Source: Candidatus Blautia stercorigallinarum (GTDB lineage: Bacteria; Bacillota; Clostridia; Lachnospirales; Lachnospiraceae). From it: 32,964 bases of DNA. The notes under the pieces were generated by a model. It worked only from the letters and a program-made list of their open reading frames with translations, searched no databases and was not told the DNA's origin. A program made the position numbers and the translations under genes. Positions 15,283 to 21,792 of the stretch are shown piece after piece. The stretch spans positions 1 to 32,964 of the forward strand of contig DXIQ01000053.1 of NCBI GenBank assembly GCA_019112785.1. The letters run 5' to 3'. Each line of letters begins with the position of its first letter. Within the stretch, counting starts at the first letter, position 1.

Positions 15283-16425
15283 ATGATTTATCTGGATAAT
15301 GCGGCTACAACTTTATATAAACCGGAACCGGTGCGCAAAGCGGTATACGAAGCGATGGGAACTATGGGAAACAGCGGCCGGGGAGCCTGGGGCCCTGCCC
15401 TTTCGGCTTCCAGGCTGGTCTATTCCGTTAGGGAGAAGGCGGCGGAGTTTTTCGGGGCCTGGGGAGGAGAGTCGGTAGCTTTTACCGGCAATGCTACAGA
15501 GGCGCTGAATATTGCTATCAGTGGACTGGTGAAGAAGGGGAACCATGTGATCACCACCCAGGCAGAGCATAATTCTGTACTGCGGCCTTTATACAGAAAG
15601 GAAAAGGAAGGGGCAGAGCTGACTATACTTCCTGTGGATAAAAAGGGGAATTTTTCCCTGGAGGAAATGGAGAAGGCAGTACGGGAGAATACTGTGGCAG
15701 TGATCTGTACCCACGCTTCGAATGTTACGGGAAATCTCTTCCCGGCGGAGGAGATCGGAAAGCTGTGCAGAAGACACGGGCTTTTGTTTGTGCTGGACGC
15801 GTCCCAGAGCGCAGGGGAGGCGATGATCGATATGAAGAAAATGCATATAGATGTTCTCTGCTTTACAGGGCATAAGGGACTGATGGGACCCCAGGGAACC
15901 GGTGGGATCTGCGTGGATCCCCAGGTGAAGATCCCTCCTTTTAAAGTAGGAGGAAGCGGGATCCTGTCCTTTGACCGGGAACATCCTAAATGTATGCCGG
16001 AAGCCTTAGAGGCGGGGACATTAAATATCCATGGCATTGCCGGGCTGGGAGCTGCTTTCGATTATCTGAAAGAGACCGGTCTGGAAAGGATCATAAAACA
16101 TGAGAACAGGCTGGGAGAGATTTTCTATGAGGAAGTCCGGAAGATCCCGGGTGTGGAGGTTTACGGAGATTTTTCTCTTACCGCCAGAACAGGGGTAGTG
16201 TCTTTGAATGTGGCAGGCTATTCTTCCAAAGAGGCAGGGGATCTGCTGGCGCAGGAATATGAGATCGCTACAAGAGCGGGAGTCCACTGCGCCCCTTTGA
16301 TCCATCAGGCTCTGGGAACGGAGAAGAGGGGAACGCTGCGTTTTTCCTTTTCCTGGTTTAATACAGAGGAAGAAATCTGTCAGGCTGCCCGGGCGGTAAG
16401 GGAGATCGTCGGCGAGCGGGATTAA
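15283..16425 (+). CDS. class V aminotransferase-fold enzyme, cysteine desulfurase family (TIGR01977-like)
   Basis: A 380-residue PLP enzyme of the NifS/CsdB type. The PLP lysine is K198 in FTGHKGLMGPQG, H96 stacks on the cofactor (AEHNSV), and D172 (VLDASQ) binds the pyridine nitrogen. The sulfur- or selenium-accepting cysteine is C336 in RAGVHCAPL, in the group II context typical of SufS/CsdB. Its place next to selD matches the family first noted at orphan SelD loci, where it is thought to mobilise selenium or sulfur for a molybdenum hydroxylase cofactor. Cysteine and selenocysteine lyase activity cannot be separated by sequence. AGGAG at 15272-15276 supports the ATG. Confidence 0.88.
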   Translation: MIYLDNAATTLYKPEPVRKAVYEAMGTMGNSGRGAWGPALSASRLVYSVREKAAEFFGAWGGESVAFTGNATEALNIAISGLVKKGNHVITTQAEHNSVLRPLYRKEKEGAELTILPVDKKGNFSLEEMEKAVRENTVAVICTHASNVTGNLFPAEEIGKLCRRHGLLFVLDASQSAGEAMIDMKKMHIDVLCFTGHKGLMGPQGTGGICVDPQVKIPPFKVGGSGILSFDREHPKCMPEALEAGTLNIHGIAGLGAAFDYLKETGLERIIKHENRLGEIFYEEVRKIPGVEVYGDFSLTARTGVVSLNVAGYSSKEAGDLLAQEYEIATRAGVHCAPLIHQALGTEKRGTLRFSFSWFNTEEEICQAARAVREIVGERD

Positions 16426-16438
16426 GGAGTGAGAAGCT

Positions 16439-17704
16439 TTGGAAAAAGTAATCTTTCATATTGACGTGAACAGTGCTTATTTATCCTGGGAGGCTGTCTA
16501 TCGTCTCAAACAGGGCGGGACGGTTGACTTAAGAGAGATTCCCTGCGCTGTGGGCGGGGATAAGTCCAAACGTCACGGGATTATCCTGGCAAAATCCCTG
16601 TCGGCAAAGGCCTTTGGGGTACGGACAGGAGAGCCTCTTACGGAAGCTTTAAAGAAATGTCCAAGTCTGACGGTAGTGCCTGCACATCACAGTCTTTATA
16701 AACAGTATTCCAGAAAGTTTATGGACATTTTACGGGAGTATACTCCTGATGTGCAGCAGTACAGTATTGATGAAGCTTTTATGGATATGACAGGGATGGA
16801 GAAGATCATCGGCGATCCGGTGGCTTTTGCCCATAAGCTGAAGAACCGGATCAGCCGGGAACTGGGATTTACGGTGAACGTAGGGATTTCTTCTAATAAG
16901 TATCTGGCCAAAATGGCTTCGGATTTTGAAAAACCGGATAAGGTACATACTTTGTTTCCCTGGGAGATCCAGACAAAAATGTGGCCTCTGCCGGTGTCGG
17001 ATCTGATCTTTGTGGGAAGATCTACCCGGGAGGCTCTGCACAAACTGGGGATCTATACTATTGGCCAGCTGGCTGCCACAGATGTGGAGATCCTCCGTCA
17101 TCACCTGAAAAAACAGGGGGAGACGATCTGGGAGTTTGCCAATGGACGGGACTCTTCTTTGGTGGAGCCTGAGCCGGAAGGAAATAAAATGTACGGTAAC
17201 AGCACGACTGTAGCTGCTGACATTACCGATGAGGATACAGCCAGAATGGTACTTTTGTCTCTTAGTGAGACAGTGGCCTCCAGACTTCGGGAGGACGGGC
17301 AGAAGGCCCAGATGGTTTCTGTGTCGATCCGAAACACAGATATGAAAACAGTATCCCATCAGAAGATCATGCCTGCGGCTACGGACATCACGGAAGAAAT
17401 CTATGAGGCTGCCTGTCAGCTTTTTGAAGAGCTGTGGGATCAGGAACCTATACGGCTTCTGGGGGTACAGACAGGAAAGCTGTCCTCGGAAAGGGGAGGG
17501 CGGCAGATGAGCCTTTTTGATAATACGGATTATGAAAAGATGGAGCGAATGGATCAGGCAGTGGACAAGATCCGGAAAAAGTTTGGAAAAAACGCCATTA
17601 TGCGGGCTTCTTTTCTGGATAATCCTAAAGTGGAACATATGACGGGAGGCCATCCTGACGGGGGCCAGGTGGATTTAAAGAAACTGAAAGATCATAAAAA
17701 ATAA
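16439..17704 (+). CDS. dinB: DNA polymerase IV (Y family)
   Basis: Translesion DNA polymerase. The 421-residue protein has the metal-binding D9 (HIDVNSAYLSW) and D111-E112 (SIDEAF), and Y14 at the steric-gate position that excludes ribonucleotides. The little-finger domain follows, with a sliding-clamp motif QMSLF near residue 360. This is about 60 residues from the end rather than at the extreme C-terminus, which is common in Firmicute homologues. It starts at a TTG with AAGGAG nine bases upstream (16424-16429), 13 bases after the previous stop. No LexA box is visible at the operon promoter, so SOS control is not evident. Confidence 0.93.
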   Translation: MEKVIFHIDVNSAYLSWEAVYRLKQGGTVDLREIPCAVGGDKSKRHGIILAKSLSAKAFGVRTGEPLTEALKKCPSLTVVPAHHSLYKQYSRKFMDILREYTPDVQQYSIDEAFMDMTGMEKIIGDPVAFAHKLKNRISRELGFTVNVGISSNKYLAKMASDFEKPDKVHTLFPWEIQTKMWPLPVSDLIFVGRSTREALHKLGIYTIGQLAATDVEILRHHLKKQGETIWEFANGRDSSLVEPEPEGNKMYGNSTTVAADITDEDTARMVLLSLSETVASRLREDGQKAQMVSVSIRNTDMKTVSHQKIMPAATDITEEIYEAACQLFEELWDQEPIRLLGVQTGKLSSERGGRQMSLFDNTDYEKMERMDQAVDKIRKKFGKNAIMRASFLDNPKVEHMTGGHPDGGQVDLKKLKDHKK

Positions 17705-17755
17705 AAAGCTGCCGCATGAAATATTCTCAATTATGTTTCATGCGGCAGCTTTTTT
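17703..17755. terminator. bidirectional terminator between dinB and the ECF gene
   Basis: AAAAAGCTGCCGCATGAAA (17703-17721) pairs perfectly with 17736-17754, with a 14-base loop and T runs on either strand. Confidence 0.93.
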
Positions 17756-17781
17756 ATACCTGTTACAGGTATTGCTGGCAT

Positions 17782-18306
17782 TTACTGCTGAGCGTGGAGC
17801 ATGCGCCGCACGTCAGGTACTGCTGAGAGGATTGGATAAAGGATCAGTGAAATGACCAGGCCGCTGACACCCTGAATGATGTTTGCAGGAACGCTGGCCG
17901 CTGCGCCTATTCCGTAGATCACATATTCAAAGAGGAAATATCCTCCCGCAACGAGTACAATATCGATGATCCCTCCCAGGACAACGCCGGCAATGCGGCC
18001 CTTGGAGGATACAGCTGCTTTCCGATAGACCAGGGCGGCAAAGAGAGCTACAAGCCCTTTTATAAGGAAAGTCACAGGAACATAGTTGAGATAGCCTCCC
18101 AGAAGGTCGGACATGCAGGAACCGATGCCCGCAGCCAGAAATCCATATGCAGGACCGAGAATGACGCCGGACAGGATCACGATAGCGTCACCCGGATGGA
18201 TATATCCGCCGGTTCCCGGCGTGGGGATCCGGATGGACATGGTTGCAGCACATGTTAAGGCCGCGAACAGAGCGGCCAGAATAATCTTCTTTGTCTGATT
18301 TTTCAT
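17782..18306 (-). CDS. ECF transporter S component (vitamin-type)
   Basis: A 174-residue membrane protein with about six membrane segments and a short basic N-terminus (MKNQTKK). This is the size and pattern of the substrate-binding S component of energy-coupling factor transporters. The LAALFAALTCAAT segment fits the alanine-rich helix that docks on EcfT. GGYIHPGDAIVILSGVILGP and GSCMSDLLGGYLNYVP resemble the PF07155/HmpT-PdxU-like group, so a vitamin or precursor is likely, but the substrate is unknown. No EcfA or EcfT genes are present; it presumably shares a module encoded elsewhere. AAAGGAGTGACTGTCT before the start provides the ribosome binding site. It lies 206 bases downstream of xpt on the same strand. 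Confidence 0.85.
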   Translation of the reverse strand: MKNQTKKIILAALFAALTCAATMSIRIPTPGTGGYIHPGDAIVILSGVILGPAYGFLAAGIGSCMSDLLGGYLNYVPVTFLIKGLVALFAALVYRKAAVSSKGRIAGVVLGGIIDIVLVAGGYFLFEYVIYGIGAAASVPANIIQGVSGLVISLILYPILSAVPDVRRMLHAQQ

Positions 18307-18512
18307 AGACAGTCACTCCTTTTTCTTTTGATTTCCTATACTATAAAAGAAAACTGGCCATATTAAAATAGCCAGTTTTAAAAAGATTAACCAGTCCAGT
18401 TGAAAAATAACTTCTGGTTGCTTATTCCCGCTGGCAGCAAACCGAGCGGACATGTCACGAGGGTTCTAATACCCTGATGCAAGGATACGGGGTATTTGAC
18501 CGGAGTAGATAT
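18307..18512 (-). promoter_or_regulatory. structured region between xpt and the ECF gene
   Basis: Read on the minus strand, it contains ATACCC...GGGTAT, then CCGCT...AGCGG (18430-18451 region), whose loop and right arm could instead form GGTTTGCT with AGCAACC. AACCAG...CTGGTT follows, then AAAACTGGC...GCCAGTTTT followed by CTTTT (about 18345-18382), which resembles a terminator. The two mutually exclusive pairings before a terminator-like hairpin suggest either an xpt terminator plus spacer or an attenuator for the ECF gene. No known vitamin riboswitch (TPP, FMN, THF, cobalamin) is recognised. Confidence 0.35.
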
Positions 18513-19085
18513 TTACTCACGGAAAGTCAGAGAATCATTGGTCATGGAATCAATGATCGCCAGTGATTCCACCCGGATCCCCTGTTCACGAAGCCTGTCG
18601 CCTCCATGCTGGAAACCTTTCTCGATAACAATCCCGGCGCCTTCCAGAACAGCGCCGGAAGTCTTTACGATATCAATAAGTCCCATAAGGGCACAGCCGT
18701 TAGCCAGAAAATCGTCAATGATCAGTACGTGATCTTCCGGTCCCAGGTATTTCTTGGACAGGATCACGTCATATACTTTTTTGTGGGTGAAAGATTCTAC
18801 CTTGGTGGTGTACATTTCTCCGTCCAGATTCAGGCTCTGGGCTTTCTTGGCGAAGACCACCGGAACATTAAAATACTGGGCTACGATACAGGCAATTCCG
18901 ATACCGGAAGCTTCTATAGTAAGAATCTTATTGATAGGAGCGTCTGCAAAGATCCGTTTAAACTCCTTTCCCAATTCGTTGATAAACGGAATATCCATCT
19001 GGTGATTTAAAAAACTGTCTACCTTTAAAACGTTTCCGGGTTTTACGATCCCATCTTTTAAAATACGTTCTTTCAAAAGCTCCAT
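18513..19085 (-). CDS. xpt: xanthine phosphoribosyltransferase
   Basis: Purine salvage: xanthine plus PRPP gives XMP. The 190-residue length equals the usual Xpt length, and [12 protein letters not shown] is the typical start. The PRPP-binding motif is [13 protein letters not shown] (120-132). [11 protein letters not shown] (55-65) forms the pyrophosphate loop, and the C-terminal AIIDSM segment contacts the base. I begin it at the ATG at 19085, with GGGAGG nine bases upstream. A longer frame to 19151 would run through the promoter. Firmicute xpt often has a guanine riboswitch, but here the leader is only about 30 bases, so none fits. Confidence 0.94.
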   Translation of the reverse strand: MELLKERILKDGIVKPGNVLKVDSFLNHQMDIPFINELGKEFKRIFADAPINKILTIEASGIGIACIVAQYFNVPVVFAKKAQSLNLDGEMYTTKVESFTHKKVYDVILSKKYLGPEDHVLIIDDFLANGCALMGLIDIVKTSGAVLEGAGIVIEKGFQHGGDRLREQGIRVESLAIIDSMTNDSLTFRE

Positions 19086-19122
19086 CTTTTGATTCCTCCC
19101 TGTTTCTGTTATGGTTTCTATT

Positions 19123-19151
19123 ATCATACGGCATAATGAAAGCCTTGGCAA
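19123..19151 (-). promoter_or_regulatory. promoter of xpt
   Basis: On the minus strand: TTGCCA (19146-19151), a 17-base spacer and TATGAT (19123-19128). Confidence 0.6.
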
Positions 19152-19209
19152 TTTATTTTTTCGATTTTTGTAAAAAAATAACAGGAAACCTGGAAATATG
19201 GAGATTTTG

Positions 19210-19218
19210 TGTTACAAT
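19210..19218 (+). promoter_or_regulatory. extended -10 promoter of the 79-residue gene
   Basis: TG-T-TACAAT (19210-19218) is an extended -10 box with a poor -35 (CTGGAA at 19190-19195). A dyad, GACTT-ATT-AAGTC (19230-19242), lies just after the predicted start and could be an operator. Confidence 0.4.
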
Positions 19219-19248
19219 AGTAGAAATTGGACTTATTAAGTCAATATA

Positions 19249-19320
19249 ATGATACCAGGGCCAAACGGTCTAAGCCCATATGTGTTTGCTCGTAAATGGG
19301 TGCAGGACTTCGGGACCTGT
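19249..19320 (+). repeat. intergenic repeat, copy A (degenerate)
   Basis: It begins ATGATACCAGGG and matches the reverse complement of 21027-21084 at most positions over about 60 bases (shared blocks ATGATACCAGGG, GGTCTA, CATATG, TTGCTC, TGGGTG). It lacks the second half and the closing inverted repeat of copy B. It lies inside the predicted 5' leader of the 79-residue gene and can fold through CCCAT...ATGGG. Confidence 0.65.
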
Positions 19321-19352
19321 TAATGAAAACAAAGAGATATAGGAGGAAGATC

Positions 19353-19592
19353 ATGGCAGAGTATGAAGTGATCCGGGAGATGTTTAATCTTTGCCCGGGA
19401 AATCAGATGCGGGATATTTTTATAGAGGAAGTGGAGCTTCCGGAAGATGCGGACCTGGAGGCTTTTGTGAGGAACAAATTTAAGGCGGAAGAAGAACTGA
19501 AGATCGAACGGACCGATAAGGAAGACGGAAGCGTGGTATTTGATGTGATGACTGCTTCTATCCATCAGAGATATACGATTTCCAGGTTTTGA
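19353..19592 (+). CDS. conserved small protein of unknown function
   Basis: A 79-residue acidic, soluble protein, starting at an ATG six bases after AGGAGG (19341-19346). A longer frame begins at 19296 but would run through repeat copy A and ignores this strong site. Positions 1-30 hold FNLCPGNQMRDIFIEEVE. The rest is a predicted alpha/beta segment rich in Glu and Lys, ending in an HQRYTISRF tail. It has no membrane segment, signal peptide or known catalytic motif. The single cysteine, C14, sits in LCPGNQ. I believe relatives occur in other Lachnospiraceae, but I cannot name a family. It precedes the CsoR-type regulator, which has its own promoter. Confidence 0.7.
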   Translation: MAEYEVIREMFNLCPGNQMRDIFIEEVELPEDADLEAFVRNKFKAEEELKIERTDKEDGSVVFDVMTASIHQRYTISRF

Positions 19593-19606
19593 TAAAACTT
19601 TGCCCG

Positions 19607-19634
19607 TTGCTTTTTGCAATGGGTTTGTTATAAT
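19607..19634 (+). promoter_or_regulatory. promoter of the CsoR-family gene
   Basis: TTGCTT (19607-19612), a 16-base spacer and a perfect TATAAT (19629-19634). TTGCC...GCAA symmetry around 19600-19619 may be part of an operator. Confidence 0.55.
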
Positions 19635-19664
19635 AAGAAGAGTGCCGGATTGGAGGAAAGACGA

Positions 19665-20015
19665 TTGGAAAAACAGGATAAAACACATACCCATGTACTG
19701 GAAGATGGAACCAGGATCACACACAGTCATGAGCCGGGCCATGGTCATTCCCATACCCATACTCACACGAAGGCTGTGCTGAACCGCCTTTCCCGGGCCA
19801 TCGGCCATTTGGAATCTATCCGACGTATGGTGGAGGAAGGCAGAGACTGCAGCGAGGTCCTGATCCAGCTTTCTGCGGTGAAAGCTGCCATCAATAATAC
19901 GGGGAAAGTAATCCTTCAGGATCATATCGAGCATTGTATCGTAGATGCGGTAGAAAGCGGAGATCATGAAGCACTGGAGGAACTGAATAAAGCCATTGAC
20001 CGTTTCATGAAGTAA
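19665..20015 (+). CDS. CsoR/RcnR-family metal-sensing repressor with His-rich N-terminus
   Basis: A small all-helical DNA-binding repressor that releases DNA on metal binding. The 116-residue protein has the Cys-His-Cys metal site of CsoR at C62, H87 and C91 (spacing 25 and 4, as in Bacillus subtilis CsoR), which usually binds Cu(I). Unusually, residues 7-34 hold nine histidines (HTHV, HSH, HGHSHTHTHTK), a tail more typical of nickel, cobalt or zinc proteins. The start is a TTG eight bases after GGAGG (19652-19656); the longer frame to 19614 overlaps the promoter. No efflux pump or metallochaperone lies adjacent, but an Mrp-type ATPase follows. The metal cannot be assigned from sequence. Confidence 0.88.
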   Translation: MEKQDKTHTHVLEDGTRITHSHEPGHGHSHTHTHTKAVLNRLSRAIGHLESIRRMVEEGRDCSEVLIQLSAVKAAINNTGKVILQDHIEHCIVDAVESGDHEALEELNKAIDRFMK

Positions 20016-20103
20016 GACTTGGGATCGTAGGAATATGAAATGCGAAGTGATCCATGTATTATAAATGATAAAAAACTGCCGGTCATGGCGGAAAGGAAGA
20101 AAC

Positions 20104-20946
20104 ATGAGCGAAGAAAAGAAACAATGTGACAGCACAAGCTGCGACAAAGAAAGCTGCGCAGGTTGCAGCCACGCAAAGGGAGGCGGCATTCCAAAGGAAA
20201 AATTAAATGTCCACTCTCATATTAAAAAGGTGATCGGAGTCATCAGCGGAAAGGGAGGGGTTGGAAAATCTTTTGTGACAGCTTCTCTGGCCAACGAGAT
20301 GGCTTTTCAGGGTTATAAAGTAGGGATCATGGATGCAGACATCACCGGACCTTCAATTCCCAGGATGTATGGTTTAAAAGGATCTGCAGTGGCAGATGAA
20401 AAGGGGATCTATCCTATGCTTACCGGGAATGATATAGAGGTTATGTCTGTGAACCTTCTTCTGCCTCAGGAGGATGCTCCTGTGATCTGGAGAGGTCCGA
20501 TCCTGGCTAATATGGTAAAACAGTTCTGGACAGAGGTAGTCTGGGGAGATCTGGATTATCTCTTCGTGGATATGCCCCCGGGAACAGGAGATGTGCCTCT
20601 TACCGTATTCCAGTCTCTGCCTATTGACGGTATCGTGATCGTATCTTCACCACAGGATCTGGTGCAGATGATCGTTAAAAAAGCTTACAATATGGCAAAG
20701 ATGATGAATGTTCCTGTTCTGGGCCTGGTGGAAAATTACAGCTATGTAAAATGTCCAGACTGCGGCAAAGAGATCTATGTGTTCGGAGAGAGCAAGGTAG
20801 AGGCGGCTGCAAAAGAGGTGGAAGTGCCGGTGATCGGCAAGATGCCTCTGGATCCGGAAATGGCCAGGGCTGTAGATGCCGGAGCATTTGCAGGAGTCTT
20901 AAACACCTATCTGGGCGGAGCTGAAAAGTATCTGCCTCAGGTATAA
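20104..20946 (+). CDS. Mrp/NBP35-family Fe-S cluster carrier ATPase
   Basis: A 280-residue deviant-Walker P-loop ATPase that carries Fe-S clusters to target proteins. GKGGVGKS (49-56) is the Walker A motif, DADITGPS follows as the switch region, and DMPPGTGD is Walker B. A cluster-binding CxxC is present at C217-C220 (VKCPDCGKE). An added cysteine-rich N-terminus (C8, C13, C18, C21) resembles the NBP35 ferredoxin-like extension. AAAGGAAG before the ATG at 20104 decides the start over an upstream ATG at 20065. It follows the CsoR-type gene by 88 bases; co-transcription would link metal sensing with Fe-S delivery, but this is inference. Confidence 0.92.
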   Translation: MSEEKKQCDSTSCDKESCAGCSHAKGGGIPKEKLNVHSHIKKVIGVISGKGGVGKSFVTASLANEMAFQGYKVGIMDADITGPSIPRMYGLKGSAVADEKGIYPMLTGNDIEVMSVNLLLPQEDAPVIWRGPILANMVKQFWTEVVWGDLDYLFVDMPPGTGDVPLTVFQSLPIDGIVIVSSPQDLVQMIVKKAYNMAKMMNVPVLGLVENYSYVKCPDCGKEIYVFGESKVEAAAKEVEVPVIGKMPLDPEMARAVDAGAFAGVLNTYLGGAEKYLPQV

Positions 20947-20955
20947 AATGATGTT

Positions 20956-20971
20956 GGGGGCAAAAGCCCCC
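20956..20971. other. short GC hairpin after the Mrp gene
   Basis: GGGGGC-AAAA-GCCCCC is a perfect 6-bp stem with no T run, directly abutting repeat copy B. It may be part of the same element. Confidence 0.5.
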
Positions 20972-20975
20972 GACT

Positions 20976-21084
20976 ATGATACCTACGGATTGCTACGTGC
21001 TGCGCAGTCTTCGCTGCCGCTTCGGTCATACACCCACTTATGAGCAAGCTCATATGTGTGTAGACCTTTTGACCCTGGTATCAT
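20976..21084 (-). repeat. intergenic repeat, copy B (with terminal inverted repeats)
   Basis: A 109-base element bounded by ATGATACC (20976-20983) and GGTATCAT (21077-21084). Internal hairpins include ATGAGC-TT-GCTCAT (21041-21054 region). The half next to 21084 is the inverted match to copy A at 19249-19320. The core at 21004-21027 matches 8633-8656. It carries no coding features. The terminal inverted repeats and multiple copies suggest a MITE- or REP-like element. Confidence 0.65.
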
Positions 21085-21124
21085 CATAAAATTAGGGATA
21101 GTTGCCAAAATTTTCAAATATGTA

Positions 21125-21164
21125 CCGGGCTGCATTTGGAAGGGAATGCAGTCCGGGATTTTTT
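21125..21164 (+). terminator. rho-independent terminator downstream of the Mrp gene
   Basis: CCGGGCTGCATT (21125-21136) pairs with AATGCAGTCCGG (21145-21156) with one G-T pair, followed by GA and six T. Confidence 0.88.
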
Positions 21165-21280
21165 ATGCCCAAAAAGATTTGGAAATATTTCTGAAAAATT
21201 GTTATAAAATTCACAAGTCTCTGTTTGGAATTACCGAAATTCCGGAGGAAAATCCCTCTGTGGAAGAATGTTGGAATTTG

Positions 21281-21309
21281 TTGACAAATGGTCGGACCAG
21301 TGCCATAAT
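21281..21309 (+). promoter_or_regulatory. strong promoter of the HPr-like gene
   Basis: Consensus TTGACA (21281-21286), a 17-base spacer and CATAAT (21304-21309). Confidence 0.75.
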
Positions 21310-21377
21310 ACCTGTAATGCAGAAAACACCTGCAAGTAAATATAATTTCTGACTGCTTTAAGAAAGGAATGGTAGAA

Positions 21378-21605
21378 ATGGTAGAGCGCCAGATTAAACT
21401 GACTGCAAAGGAAGATGTAAAAGAGTTTGTTAATGAGGCCAGCAAATGCGACTTCGATATTGACATTTTTTACAACAGAGTGGTTATTGACGCAAAATCA
21501 ATATTGGGTGTATTAAGCATGGATCTGACTCGGGTTCTGACTGTAAGATGCAACGGACAGGACGAGAGATTTAATAACTTTTTGAACAAATATGCAGTTG
21601 CGTAA
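21378..21605 (+). CDS. HPr-like protein lacking the active-site histidine
   Basis: A 75-residue protein of the PTS phosphocarrier HPr fold. KSILGVLSMDL (40-50) matches the KSIMGVMSL region of Bacillus HPr, so S41 corresponds to regulatory Ser46. About five residues are missing between the first strand and the following helix, exactly where GIHARPA carries the phosphorylated His15; the sequence runs LTAKEDVKEFVNEASK. It therefore cannot relay phosphate in the normal way. The B. subtilis protein Crh is a known HPr paralogue that lacks His15 but keeps Ser46, so a regulatory role is plausible. I start at the ATG at 21378, with AAGGAA eight bases upstream; the ATG at 21369 lies within that site. 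Confidence 0.82.
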   Translation: MVERQIKLTAKEDVKEFVNEASKCDFDIDIFYNRVVIDAKSILGVLSMDLTRVLTVRCNGQDERFNNFLNKYAVA

Positions 21606-21657
21606 AAGAAGATGATCCGGCAATCGGCCGGGAGCTTTTGAACTATGATATGGAGAG

Positions 21658-21723
21658 ACTCCGGAAGGACTTTCTCAGAAGCCGGAATTCAGGCTTCGGG
21701 AGAATGGGACTTCCGGAGTTTTT
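21658..21723 (+). terminator. terminator after the HPr-like gene
   Basis: ACTCCGGAAG (21658-21667) pairs with CTTCCGGAGT (21710-21719). An inner stem, GAAGCC...GGCTTC, and a T run to 21723 complete a long hairpin with internal loops. Confidence 0.85.
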
Positions 21724-21756
21724 CCGTTTAGGGGAAGATGACAGTGATAAGAAATG

Positions 21757-21786
21757 TTCACAGGGTCTGTTCCTTTGTGATAGAAT
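21757..21786 (+). promoter_or_regulatory. promoter of the nuclease-helicase gene
   Basis: TTCACA (21757-21762), an 18-base spacer and TAGAAT (21781-21786). The predicted start of transcription falls at or next to the ATG at 21793. Confidence 0.45.
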
Positions 21787-21792
21787 AGGGAT

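Noticed and set aside
16730..17653. 307-codon antisense frame in dinB
   Set aside because: Shadow of DNA polymerase IV; the translated product is rich in His, Ser and Arg, typical of reverse-strand noise.
19086..19150. Guanine riboswitch before xpt
   Set aside because: The promoter leaves a leader of only about 30 bases and the conserved purine aptamer sequences are absent.
19320..20189. 289-codon antisense frame over the 79-residue and CsoR-type genes
   Set aside because: Opposes two genes with strong ribosome binding sites; composition is shadow-like.
21056..21352. 98-codon open frame after the Mrp gene
   Set aside because: It begins in repeat copy B and runs through a terminator and a consensus promoter.
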